Below are positions 11,406 to 34,235 of a DNA stretch of 64,000 bases, in pieces (within the stretch, counting starts at the first letter, position 1; the number at the start of each line of letters is the position of its first letter). This DNA is from Cinclus cinclus (lineage: Eukaryota; Chordata; Aves; Passeriformes; Cinclidae): positions 59,071,158 to 59,135,157 of the forward strand of contig NC_085049.1 of NCBI RefSeq assembly GCF_963662255.1. The letters run 5' to 3'. The notes below the pieces were generated by a model. That model was not told the origin of the DNA, searched no databases, and saw only the letters and a list, made by a program, of their open reading frames with translations. The translations under genes were made by a program, and so were the position numbers.

Positions 11406-14400
11406 TTACACCTTCATTCCCTGAATCACCTGCCTTTGATTGCAGACTACTCATGCCAGCACGAACTGCAAGGAAGCTCCAAACCTGAAGAGTAAGTACA
11501 AAGGACTCAACCAAGTAATCCCTTTGGGTGGCATTCTGCATTCGGGATGTGGTGTTTGAGGAAAGGCCCATCCCTCTGTGTGTTCTGTCACTTTAACTAC
11601 CTCAATAGCAAAGGTCTTTCCTTAAAATCCTTATTGTTCATTGTTCTTGCTTTACATTTGAAATCAAACAGGTGCAATGCGAACCTTGTGTACCTCCAAC
11701 TTTTCCCCATGCCACTTGGTATTGTGCCACTTATGTTGATCTGGCTACGGTATATTTAACAGATAAGAAATATAGTGTGACAGAGATGCTTTCATCCTGT
11801 CAGCTGGTATTCTCAGAACATTTCCGTTGGAAAGCTTGCTCTAGATTGTATGGTGGAAGATATGAATGCCATTGAGTGTAGTTAAAAGGAGGGATGACCT
11901 TTTACAGGACCGGTAGCCTGGATTTGCCCTGGAAAATTTTTTGGGGAAGGTGTGATGCAGGCAGCTTGTCCCAACCCCAAACAATGACCAGGAGGATGTC
12001 TCTGTGAAACATCATTCCACACCTGGAAGAGAAGCCTTGTGAGCCTGTGTGCACACACCATGTGCTTTTCTGCACACTTCCCTTTTCAATTCAAACGGGG
12101 GGGAAGCACACAGACCCTTGCGTTCCTTTCTTCAGTAATTGATTCAAGAGAAGTGCCTAAATAACAGAGCAATTGCTAGCTGAGCACTCAGTGATGGATA
12201 ATCTCTGCTGCTTGTTTTGAATTCATTATTTCCTCTGTCTTCTCAAGCCAGTCATGGCATTATTTTGCTCTCTTTTCAGGCTCTTCTATTTAGTCTCATG
12301 TAATCAGCTTGCACGCAAATCATTATTTCATTTTATCTGGAGGTGGCTGGACTGATAATAATATTTAATCAGTTTCAGAAAGTTTTAGAGGTCACTAGCG
12401 TCAAGGAACAATTTCCCTTAGCTTCTTTATAAAGTGTATTATTTTATTCTATAAAGTATTATTCTACCACAAAATAGAAACATTATTGAAATTTGTACTT
12501 GTTGAAGATACCATATTCTCTTCCACCAACTTTGAAATAGTTACATAAACCAGAAGATTAAAAACATTTTTTATGATACAATCTGGGCAAGGAAGAATTT
12601 ATTTCCAGCTTTTTTATGCAATAAACAGATTTTTTAAAAGAGTAATGTTTTAGGCAGAAGATGAACTGATTAGCAAAAGTTAACAGTATGAATTACAATT
12701 AATTTTGTAGCTATTTAATATATAAAAATACATAGATATATATATTAAAGCATCCTTTTCACTGCTCCCAGGTGTAAAATCTCCCAAGTAAAGAGTGGAG
12801 ATTAGACTAGTCTTGAACTGGCATGTTCCAGTCTCTGACTGGAAGTGTGGTTTCAGTACAGGCTGCTATTACGTATCATACCCCCAGCTGAAGTATTGCT
12901 CAGCCTGTGGAAATAGGAACAAGTGCTTCCAGTGTTATCCCAGTAATGTTTTAGTTGTTAGTAAATGGCTTTTGCTCCCATGAATTCCAGTCTTGATGGA
13001 AGTGACTGATGTTCTCTGTCATACTCCAATGAGTGTTTGAAACATTAAGAATTAATGATGTGTTCAAATAATGGAAAAAAATTTCTTCCAGCTGATCTGG
13101 CTGCCCCTTTACTGGAAGGATCACTCTCCAGGTGAGAGTGGCTGTGACTGTGCTGGTCAGATGTAATGGGGCAACAGGCTCCCTATGAGCTTTGGCATGT
13201 GGGGCAGAAGGAAATGTCCATTCTGTGAGAATGAAAGGTCTTTCTTGCACATCTCTATGAATGTGCTAGTGCTAATGGCAGAAGCCACAATTCCATTTTT
13301 AATTAAAATGCCCAGTGTTGCAAAAACAAAGATGCTTTCTTCATTTATTCTGCAATTTTAGTTGAACTAGTTCAATGAGTTTAGCCTAAAGTATGCAGAG
13401 TTCATGGAGAAACTCTTCATCCCTTTGTTCTATGGGCAGTTTGTATCTTCTAGGGGAAAAAAAGTAAGATCTGACAGCTTGACAGCTTTCCATCTGTTTT
13501 CTGTACTTCGTAGTAAATTAAAAAATAATAATAAAAATAGTAATAAAAATTATTGCCTTTTTAATATACTCTTTCCCTGAGCACTCAGAAGTTGAAGTGT
13601 CCCTAATATAAATTCAAAGCCAGCACACAGATATGTACTCTGCCTTGCACACCTACTCTTTTCCATGTAATATGAGTAAAGCATGAAAGATACCGCTACA
13701 ATCACTTGTTAAAAAATAATATTGTTTACAGCCATTCTATAGAAGTCCTTCAGATGTGTGAGCAGTCTAGTCCATAGCCACAGTGTTTAGAGGATGGAAT
13801 TACATTTGTACTACCCATATTCAGGTTCTCTGAATTTAAATTCAGAGGCAGTTTATATCAGGTGGGACAGAGGACTCACTTCCATATCAGAGAAATGTAT
13901 CTTTGAAAATTATATGCATACCTTGGTGACACATGCCTGTGAATCACGAAGAGAGAAACAAAATTAACTTCGCAAATTTGTATGCATGTATTATTTCTTG
14001 TCCTGGAAATAATTTGATTTTTTTTAAATATACTTTTGAATTTGCAGAGGGATGGTTTCTACAGAGCTCCCTGGGGTTAGTTACATTAGCATTTTATATG
14101 CTGCTCATGTAAACTCTTGAGCTTTCATGGCTCTCATTATTAGTTTTTAATACAGCACAGTTCATACTGGCTCTTACTGCTGTCTAGTTTTGGTTGGGAT
14201 TTTTTTGTAACTCCTCTGGTGCAAGAAACACGGCCTACGCTTGTTTGAAACTCTCCTTGTCTGTGTAAATCTGCTATTAGTATCCTTTTTTTCCTTGCAT
14301 ATTGTAACTCTCTAAGAACTTAAGTTGCTTGTATTTGTCATGAAGTGGCATGTATTTGTCAATTATTCTAGATAGCAAACCCAGATCTCATATTACAGAT

Positions 14401-15226
14401 GGGAACCCAGAATTTTTAGATGAGAAATGGAAGTATCTTCTTTGTACCTTTGTACCATTATTTTGGTTGTTCCACAGATGTAGAAATCCACTGTTGAACT
14501 GTCTAAATAAATCATTTTAGTAAATAGTGCTCCTTATTCAAAGGACACGTGCAAATAATTCCCAGCCAAATGTTAGTTATTGACTTCTAAGTTAACGCAC
14601 TTTTTGAAGTGATCCTACTATGATTCTTCTCTTTTGGGCATCTGAAATTCTTTAAAGCAACATGTGATTTCTCACCTTTCTATAGAAAAAGGCCATTTCT
14701 ATGTAGGGTGAAGAAAAATATAATCTAAATAAAAGTGTGTTTTATTTTGCATATTAATGTCTCTAACAGCAGCTCTCCTGAACAGAGAGAAAACATTTTC
14801 TATCTAAAAATACCTTAATAGTTATTCTTGTTACATTTTCTATGGACAATTCAGATAGTTTTTTAAAAGTCTGTATAAGATACTGAGAGGTGCAAAGCTT
14901 ATGATTTCACAAGTCTTATGAAGAAAGGATGTTCTCTCTTGTGCATTAATGTATTTCATCAGAAGTCCTGGGAATCTGTCCAGCTATACATAGTAAATAT
15001 TTCACATACCAATAAAATAATTCCTCAGCAATTCAACCACTCAGCACAAATGAGGCTTAATTTATGATGGGTATCTGCAACTGTTAAACAGTAAAATAGG
15101 CTCCTGACATAAGTGATTCTTTCATGCTGTTATTTCTCTTAATTTTTTCAAGATCATATCTACCTATCATGATCATGATTTCAAAAACATATCCATATTT
15201 TGAAATTTCATCTGAAAAAAGGAATA

Positions 15227-15256
15227 TATGTGATTTTGAGCTATGTGATTTTGAGC
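15227..15256. repeat. Perfect 15-base tandem duplication
   Basis: The unit TATGTGATTTTGAGC occurs twice back to back at 15227-15241 and 15242-15256 with no mismatch. It looks like a recent slippage or repair duplication. Confidence 0.95.
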
Positions 15257-16458
15257 TAAAGTGTATATATAAAGGGTTTAGATCAACACCATTACAGGTA
15301 GGCATAAAATGTGTCAGTTATTGAATTAGGCATTTGTTTTGTATATCTAATGATAAAATCAATATGAGGCTCCATCAGAGGAGAGATCCATCAGCCTCCA
15401 TCTTGCTAGCATTCAATCAAGAGATTGAATTAGCAAACTTCAAGGGAGAGAAATGTTTCTCCATTTTTTTGACAATCCATATTACACTAATTTGGACAGC
15501 TTTTTCACAGAGCTGTGCCAGTTTACTCAAGCATTGCTTTCAATATAATTTCATTAAATCAATGCAAAAGGTTGTGTTGACCTTTTAAGTATATATTTAA
15601 ATCTGATCAGTGGAGCTTAAATTGATTGGGAACTGATTTTAGACAACTCTTAAGGCAAATACATATGTCCACATGGGGTTCCTCAGCTGTTCAACGAATT
15701 GATGTGAAATCCAATTTAAATTAAGCCACCACAAACAAACCACTGTTGTCTTGTAGGTGAGTCCCAGATGTGCCCTCCAAATTCTTTGAGAACTTTCTTA
15801 CTTGAACAGAGAATCCAAGAGAGATACAATTAATTGAGTGAGAGCTGTTCATCCTTGTCCAGAAAGGAGGAATGACTATAAAACACAGTAAAGTTTCCAA
15901 ACAAATATCTGAGGTTCAGCCAAAAGCTGTGTTTGTAAACCTGTTCCTACTGTTTTTTACCCTTTCCTCTCTGCAGTTGTAACTGTAGTGAACAAAGCAA
16001 AATTGCTACCACTCACCAGATTTTGGCAGGAGGAAGCCTCCTCCATATCTCATAGGTTTAAAAATCCAAAAATGAGTTTAAAAGAAATCCCCTCTAGTTC
16101 ATGTTTGCTAGGGATTGGGATACCCAAGGTTTTCAACCTTCAGTTTGCCTTTGAGGAGCATTGGTGTTTTCATAGTGTGGATTATTCCACTCTCTTAAAA
16201 CATCATTGAAGACCTTTGCAGAAATGTAGAGAGGCCCCTTGATCTTCACAGCTCTTAAGTCTACAGGGGGATTTCAAAGATTTTGCTCTCAGAGAAAAGA
16301 AAGGGGAGATGCAAAATGAATTTCACTCCATATTGACTGGCAATGCAAATAAAATGGAATAAGATGGGTATTTATAGAAGGGAAAGATTACACAATAATT
16401 TCTACATTTCAACAAATCTGTAACCTGGGTTTTAATGACTGAGTTTAAAAACACCAAC

Positions 16459-16485
16459 AATCATAGAATCATACAATAAAGTAGG
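16459..16485 (-). repeat. Possible CR1 terminal-repeat remnant
   Basis: AATCATAGAATCATA resembles the reverse complement of the ATTCTATGATT octamer repeats that end CR1 elements. Flanking sequence does not clearly match the CR1 3' UTR, so this may be chance. Confidence 0.25.
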
Positions 16486-19400
16486 CTGTGAGAGAAAGCA
16501 GAGGTGAAAGCAGTAAACAGGAGGAAATTGTACAGTAAATTAAGGGAAAACTGTTTTAGTATAAGCAACTACCTGAATTATTAATCCAATAACATGGGAA
16601 TACAAGTTGCACTCCTGAACTTCTGGTGGCTATTGGTCCCTTAACCTCTCTCACCCACTCTTATCCAGATAAATTACCATCTTCTTCATTTTCCCCTGTC
16701 CTAGAACAGAGGAAAGTAAGTGAACAGTTTCCCTTATATTTTCCAAAATTATTGAAGTATTTGACAGTTTTGCTGTATAAATGAAGAGTTTTAAGGGCCC
16801 TTCTTCAATTTCACACCCTTTTCTAACAGGAGTTTGCTCTTTGATAGGCATTTTAGAGCTCTCTTTGCCAGTCCAAACCCCAGCAGGAAAGAAGTAAATG
16901 CAAAGGTAGGTTTTTCTTTGAAGAAAGTGAGTTAAGAGAATAGGCCTTTTTTTTGTCTCCTCCAGGGATTCAAAAGGGTCTGGTGGTGACTGCTAATGGT
17001 TTGGGTGTGTGTGGAACTGGTAGATTTCTGGCCTCTTTCCAGCTTTCCTGGTTCTTCAAAATTACTTACAATGTTCCTATTCAAACTTGTGCAAATGATT
17101 ATCGTGAATGGTTTCAGACTCGCAAAAGATTATGGGATGTGAGCGAACTTTAATAAAAGGATCTTCCATGATAAACTCAAAAGTATTTCTATATATTGAG
17201 GTAAAGGAATTAACTCCATGGTACTCAGTGGAGTAAACTCAGAACTTTCTATGTGTCTTGCTGAAACCTCCCCAAAGGTGTTGCATCTTGTTCTATTATT
17301 TTATTTTTTAAAGTCTTGTTGACTGCAGGTGAGTGGGAGTGTGTTCCTAGTGCTGGACTTGGCTCTTTCCTCTTTCTCCTAGCACAGGTGAGTGAATCCT
17401 TAAACTGGGTTGAGAAATAAAATTTATGAATGTGCTGAGCAGAAGAGGGAAGAAAAAACCACGAAACTCCCACCATGACTGGAGGGAAAAGAAGTGACTA
17501 TGTCACTTTGCAGTGGTAAATTACCAAAAGCAAAAACTACCACAAGTAAAAATTACCAAAGCAGTAGGCTCTGCACTTACACTTGTTTCTTTGTTTGCTC
17601 CTATTTTCTGCATTTCCTGTGGTTGTCAGAACTGGGGAGCTTCCGTGTTCTCCTGTGATCAATGAAAGCTCGCTGTCTCAAATGGTCCTTCTTTCCACTG
17701 ATGTTCTGAAGATCCAGTTGTGCTGAGTTTGGAAATTAAAGGAAATGGTGTTTAACACAGCAAGATACGTTCAAGGTATGTTCGGTATAGAACTGGCAGA
17801 GACACCGTCTCTTGTGGGATTTGCTGACCTAGATGCTGTAATGAACTTTCCAGTGAAGTCCAAAGCAAGGCTTTGGACATCAGTGTATTGCTTTTATCTA
17901 GGCATTTATAACAGAGAGTGGTTAAATGCCAGAAATACTTTAAATCCTGCCTTCTGAGGACTATCTGAGTTAGGTACCACAGCTTTTTGTTCCTGGTACG
18001 GGGGGCAGAGGATTGAATCTCCCTCACTCTTGCCTTCTTTTGTAATGTCCATATAGTTTTTGTACCAGAAATTGCCATGTCAGCAGGCCACCGATTTTTT
18101 TTTCCCCACTCCTTTGTGTCTTTTTCTAAGAAGAAGTTATATAAAATCTGTCTTTTTTTTTTGCCCTGAAATAACATCTGAACTCACTACAACATCCCCC
18201 CTGCCTAAAACCAAACAAAACCAACAGTAACAACAAAATCCACCAAGAAAAGTGACAGAAAAGCTTGGATCTTTGCAGTTTTCAATTGTCAAATGGTGCC
18301 TTTGCTATGACTACCAGGGACTTCAACAAGATGTTTTTACTGTCAGCAGCATCTTTCCTATTGCGACAAAGAAGGACGGCAAAGGCTAATGAATTGTGTT
18401 TTACTGAGCAGAGCCTGCAGTTAGGAACTTGATTCCATTAAGAGATCTTTGGAGGAATTTTGGGATATTATATTTCTTGTAAGAAAGACAAGTGTCTTTT
18501 AAGGAAGACAAATGCAAAGATACAGCTCAATGGTTGTCACCTTTAATTCAAAAATCATCAAAATCTTTGATTCGGTGAAGGTAGCTTCCAGACCTCTCTT
18601 CTTTCTTTTTTTTTCTTTTTTTGTGATTTTAGTACTTGTTTCCTCTGTATGACTCTCTCCCTATGTTCAAGCCTGTCAGGGAAAAGCTGTAGATAAGAAT
18701 ATCTGTAAACAGTGTTTTAGTGTCTCCCACACAGCAGTCTGGAATTGACTCCCCTCGTATTTCTGAAGGTTCATGGATTTCCCAAATCAGTAGGAGTTTA
18801 TTGATTTATAGGCAGGCAAGGTTGTGTTACTACTTTGGTTACTCTTATGTTTTTTCCTGACTACTGCTAATCATCCTAGATCTTCCAGTGTTGCTTACGT
18901 GCAGTAGTAAATGAATATAACTACTTGTCTACTTGTATTGAGTTATCTTTTTTTTTTTTTAACTCTTATCTGAGCCATGAAAGAGATCTGATATTCAGAT
19001 GGTGCAGTCTCCTGCACTTGGACTATCCCATAGACTCTTGTCACCTCATGCACTTCTTCTGGGATACTCAGATTAACAATCATCAACCCCTTGCTACTGC
19101 TTTCCAGTTACCCTCTGAAAGGCTTGTCCTCTCTCTCAATTACAATACTAGCCTATTTTTGACATCTCATTGTGATCCTAGCTCAGGTTAAATATTCTTT
19201 CTCTCTTCCAAGCCCTCACTCTCCCTCTGTATAATTTTTTTTCTCAGTTTCTGTAGACAGTCTCACCCTCCTGCTTCTTCAACCTTCTGGTTAACAGAGG
19301 TGCCCAGGCTACAGCTGACCCAAGAGGTGTGGTGGCTCTGGGGCCCACGTCTTGCCTCCCCAGGCTGCAGGCGGCGTGGAGAGTCCTGGCTTCCCCGAGG

Positions 19401-20751
19401 CCCTCCATGCAGGCTGGTAGCGTGGCCGTGTTTCCTTTTCTCTGAGCAGAAGCCAGGATGCTGCTTTTTCTCGGGAGGTGGCAGCACAGCCAGATGCACT
19501 CAGCGTATGCAGTTTGATGCCCAGAATTGCAGAGGGGTGGCAGGGAGGTGGGGCTGGTGTTGGGATCCCTTCCGAGATGGAGCTCCTTAGCTGGGAGCAA
19601 GGATTAAGATGGGGAGCACAGGGGTGCTCATGCATAGGAGTGACAGCTTCAAGCCCTTTCTTGAAGTGGAATGGAATCAGCCCAGCATCCTCACAGTAAC
19701 ATACTGGGATCCCTGTGTCCTGAGCATGCTCTTCTGTATCAGCTGCAGCTGATTGTTAGGCATGGTGTGGGGCCCGAGATGCCCACTGTGGGGACAGTGT
19801 CATTTGCTGAGCCTGCAGGCACAGCCCCAATTGTTTGTTTATTCATGTGTGGGGAAAGGCTCTGCAGGAGTTTGGGCAGTCAGTACATATGGTGGGTTTT
19901 GCAAGCACCTACTTTCCTGCAGGCTGCCACAATGGTTGCGTGTTATTTTAGCTATCAAGCAGTTTAAGGTAAAATGCCAGGAAAAAGGAAGAGCAACAAT
20001 CAGTCACCATCCCAATAAATAGTGCAACCTGCTCCTCTCTCAGAAGCTCATCTGGGTTTTTTAGCCATTTTGGAGGCTCCCATTCTCTCCTGAGGTTTTA
20101 ATAATGGATTATAAAGACAGGGGTACTATATGGGGTTTAATGTGGCCATCATCTGGAAAACATGCACAGAGGCGGGGTGTTTGGGTTTCCGCAGAAAGCA
20201 AGCACAGTCTGATCCAAAAATCTATGGGATATATTGCTTAATCTACCCCTCTAGCTCTGTTCTCTGAATTCAATTTCCCCACACCAAGCACACTGAATCA
20301 ACTGGAGACACTACAGAGCTTTTTTGGGAGGCTGTTTGCCTAATTCTTAAACTTTGAGAAAGTTTTGTGGAAACACAAAATAACTGTAGATTCAGTTTTG
20401 CCCCAACAATAATTTGTGAATGCTGTCTGTGGCTTGTGCATCCAAAAACAACGGGTGCTAGAAATCCCAGCTTAGGTAACTCAAATAATTTTATTAGCAT
20501 CAGCAATTGGAGGGCAGCCAGCCAGTCAGCCCTATAGTTCTTTAAAAAGTAATAAAGTGCACCTGATTTTTGCTCCTTGGATGGCAACCACTGACTGGCA
20601 ACTAGTCCCATATACCAGGTAATTCCTGCTTGACACTGCTTAGGGCACTGCTGAAACCACACCTTAAGCAGGCAATACTGAGAGGGTGAAGCAGAGAAAG
20701 GCAAGAAAAAACTTGAGGTTTATAAGCACTTAGAAAAGGGCCACCTCCCTT

Positions 20752-20762
20752 CCCCCCCCCCC
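20752..20762. repeat. C homopolymer run
   Basis: Eleven consecutive C bases within the XPNPEP3-RBX1 intergenic region. This is simple-sequence DNA. Confidence 0.85.
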
Positions 20763-22400
20763 ACCCTTTGTTCCTGGCAGTCTTAGAAGGCCCATTCTTA
20801 CTCTCATGGCTTGCCCTGAAGAGTGTTTGAAAGTGCTGCAAGTCTCTTTCAGAACACTTTTCTTCCTAAGTGACCCAAGTGCCCCAGAAAGACCCTGTCA
20901 CACTGGAGGACTAGTCGTGATAACTGCTCATCTTCTCTGGGGCTAACAGAAAGAATATAAAGGAGAAGGGCAGTGACCAAACTCCAAGACACTGGTTTTG
21001 AAAGGTTGGTGGTACCTTGCCTTTTGAAACAGTCTTTGACAACTGGGAGAGAGTTTGCCTCATTTTAGTTGGGAGTAACCATATTCGCAGCAGTTGTCAC
21101 ATGCCACCCAGTCCGTCTCCCTGCCTTTTCAGCATGGTAGCCTTCTCTTTTTTTCCCCTGCATGTCCCACAGATTTGAAAAATGATCCTTTCTTCAAAGC
21201 AACCCTGGTAATTTGGATGTTACACTGTTACACTTCTTTTGAGACTGACGCCTTTCAAAGCTGCAGCCTTTCTTCCTGCAGCAGCTGCTGACAACCCTTT
21301 ATAACACATAGCCTTAAGAGGGGAAAACAGGTCTGAAGAGATACACTTTTACTAGGAGGAAAGACATTAGGGATGGTACTAAAATCAACAGAAGACAGAT
21401 TATTTCAAGCAAAGAAGGTAGTTTAGCCCTTTTTATGAAATGCAGGACTACACTGTCACTAATTTCACTTTACAAAGTGTACTGGAAATCTCTTAATACA
21501 CTTTTCGGTGAAATGTATCTGCATACACAGACCAGTAAGTATTAATTAAATATGCATATGCAATATGTGTTCTGTCCTGCACCATGTTTGCTGTCTTTTT
21601 TGTTTTCCTAAGAACACTCCCACCTTTTTAACAAGACTTAAGATCTGCATTGCTACATTGTTTTTGCTGCCAGAAACAGAAAGATAAATCCAGACCACAT
21701 GATGGCTGGCTGCATGGCTTTACCCCATTGGCAGCCACCTCCCCCGGGTGACATCGGCTGAAGTGGGGAGACTATAATTCTATAATACAGTAGTTGCTTA
21801 AAGTGGAAATAAATGTTAACCTCTCTGTGGTATATGTATGCCCTAATCTGCCCTAGGTCTCTTTGATCAATATCCTATTTCTTACTGAGAAATGTCCTCC
21901 TGGAGATGCTGCCATACACATTTTGGAATTAGGGTTAGAATTGATGCCTCTATTAATAAGAAGTCTTGCAAATTCTGCTTTGAAAAGAGCTACTTTCATG
22001 AAGGTGAAAAGTGCATTTTCTCAAGCACCCAACTCCCATTTTCAAAACACTCATTTGCAATAGTCCTGAATATGGAGCAACAGGACAGAAATCTGAATTT
22101 ATGCAGCTGTAATGTATAGCAATAGAGATGCCCCATAACCAAGAAGCATCCGGGGAAAGAAGTAGTTCAGTGAAATGGAAGCTTTCCATGTAGGTAATAA
22201 GAGGAGTTAAAGGGTGTTTACATGGTGGAGGGCATTTTTCTTCTTCAAACTTACCTTTATTGTCTATGCAACTTTCAGGCTCAGCCTGACGCTACAAATA
22301 TTTAGGTATGTGTGTAAGTTAAGGCACAAGTGTTACATGTCTTTCAAATATTAATCCAAATCCAGATATAAAAATTATTCCAGCGCATCCAATGACAACA

Positions 22401-23218
22401 TCATCTCGTTCTTACTGCAGGTCCCTGCTTTAGGCTTAAGTCTGTTTGGAGACAGCCAGACACTCCACCCCGGCAAGCACTGGGTCTCAGTAAAAAGCTG
22501 TACGCACACAGCAAGACGGGTACAATGGAGCCAGACCAGAGCAGAGCTGTTGGGCCCAAGTACTCAAGAGAAGTACAGATATTGCTTGCCTGTATCTGTG
22601 CAAGAGAATAACCTTTTAGTCCTTCTACAACCTCCTCTTTCCCAAATCCATGGAGTGGCACAGTGTACAAATGGATTTAGAAGAGGTGGCTCTTCAGAGA
22701 GATCGCATCTCCGGGGACCTGCAAAGCTGGGTGAAATTTCAAGACCTGCAGCTGTACTGCTGGGGAGCGTACTGCCCTCACTTTCCATTGGTGAGGAATA
22801 CTAGCACGGACCTTCTCGGGAAGGTGCTGATGGAGGAAGCTCCCAGAACCAGCTCCGGCGCCTGTCGTCTCCATCCTTGCAACAGAACAGGCAAGGCTTG
22901 GGCAACTCTGGCAGCACCTTTAAATCCATGCTGATTGTAACTACTGTAAGCCCAAAGAGCAAGCCGTGTAAACTGCGCGTCCAGTCTCCAGCAATTCTAT
23001 GTTCCTTTAAAAAAAACCAAAAAACTGAACTGCGGGAGAACAAAAGGGCTACAGCAGCAACACCGCCGGCCCCACCTCTTTCTGCATCGATTACGGAGGG
23101 CAAAAACAAGTTTATTGAGGGCTGAAGCCCTCCATGTGAGGAGAGCGGGGAGGCAAATCCCAAGGGACAGCAGTGAGGCGCGGTGCGGACCCCCGGACGC
23201 CGGCGGCAGAGTCATGAG
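22401..23218. other. RBX1 upstream flank
   Basis: GC content rises toward the RBX1 promoter. Short overlapping open frames occur on both strands. None resembles a known protein. No TATA box is evident. Confidence 0.6.
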
Positions 23219-23265
23219 CTAAAAGGGCGCGGCCCCGCCCTGCCTGCCGCCCTCAAGGGCGCGCC

Positions 23266-34073
<10,808 letters not shown>

Positions 34074-34235
34074 AGAGATGGTCACGCGCTTCTTGTTATG
34101 TCATCGAACTCAGCTGTTCTTGTCACTATGAGTTTGTTTTAGTGACTTGGAATGTCTGTAATGTATACAATTCTTCTTTCGTGCTAATTTCTTCCTATTG
34201 TATACCATTGAATAAAGTCTTGCTGGAGCTTCCTG
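34074..34235 (+). other. RBX1 3' UTR
   Basis: A short 3' UTR between the TAG stop and the polyadenylation signal at 34211-34216. The cleavage site is assumed about 15-20 bases beyond the hexamer. A GT-rich stretch follows. Confidence 0.75.
34211..34216 (+). terminator. RBX1 polyadenylation signal (AATAAA)
   Basis: A canonical AATAAA in CATTGAATAAAGTCTTG, about 140 bases after the stop codon and followed by T/G-rich DNA. Confidence 0.85.

Larger units (their letters stand above)
11412..22400. other. Intergenic region between XPNPEP3 and RBX1, second part
   Basis: AT-rich non-coding sequence with no recognised gene. It includes an exact 15-base tandem duplication (15227-15256), a short piece resembling the reverse complement of a CR1 terminus (about 16459-16485), a GC-richer patch (19280-19620) and a C11 run (20752-20762). 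The segment 12130-12440 is dense in ATTA-type motifs and could be a regulatory element, but nothing proves it. Confidence 0.65.

Noticed and set aside
17752..18177. 141-codon minus-strand open frame
   Set aside because: Lysine/leucine-rich random-looking translation. No domain recognised.
20270..20704. 144-codon minus-strand open frame
   Set aside because: No recognisable family, no splice or promoter context.
2749..23218. DNAJB7 homologue, present beside XPNPEP3/RBX1 in mammals
   Set aside because: No J-domain HPD-containing frame was found. The gene appears to be a mammalian retrocopy.
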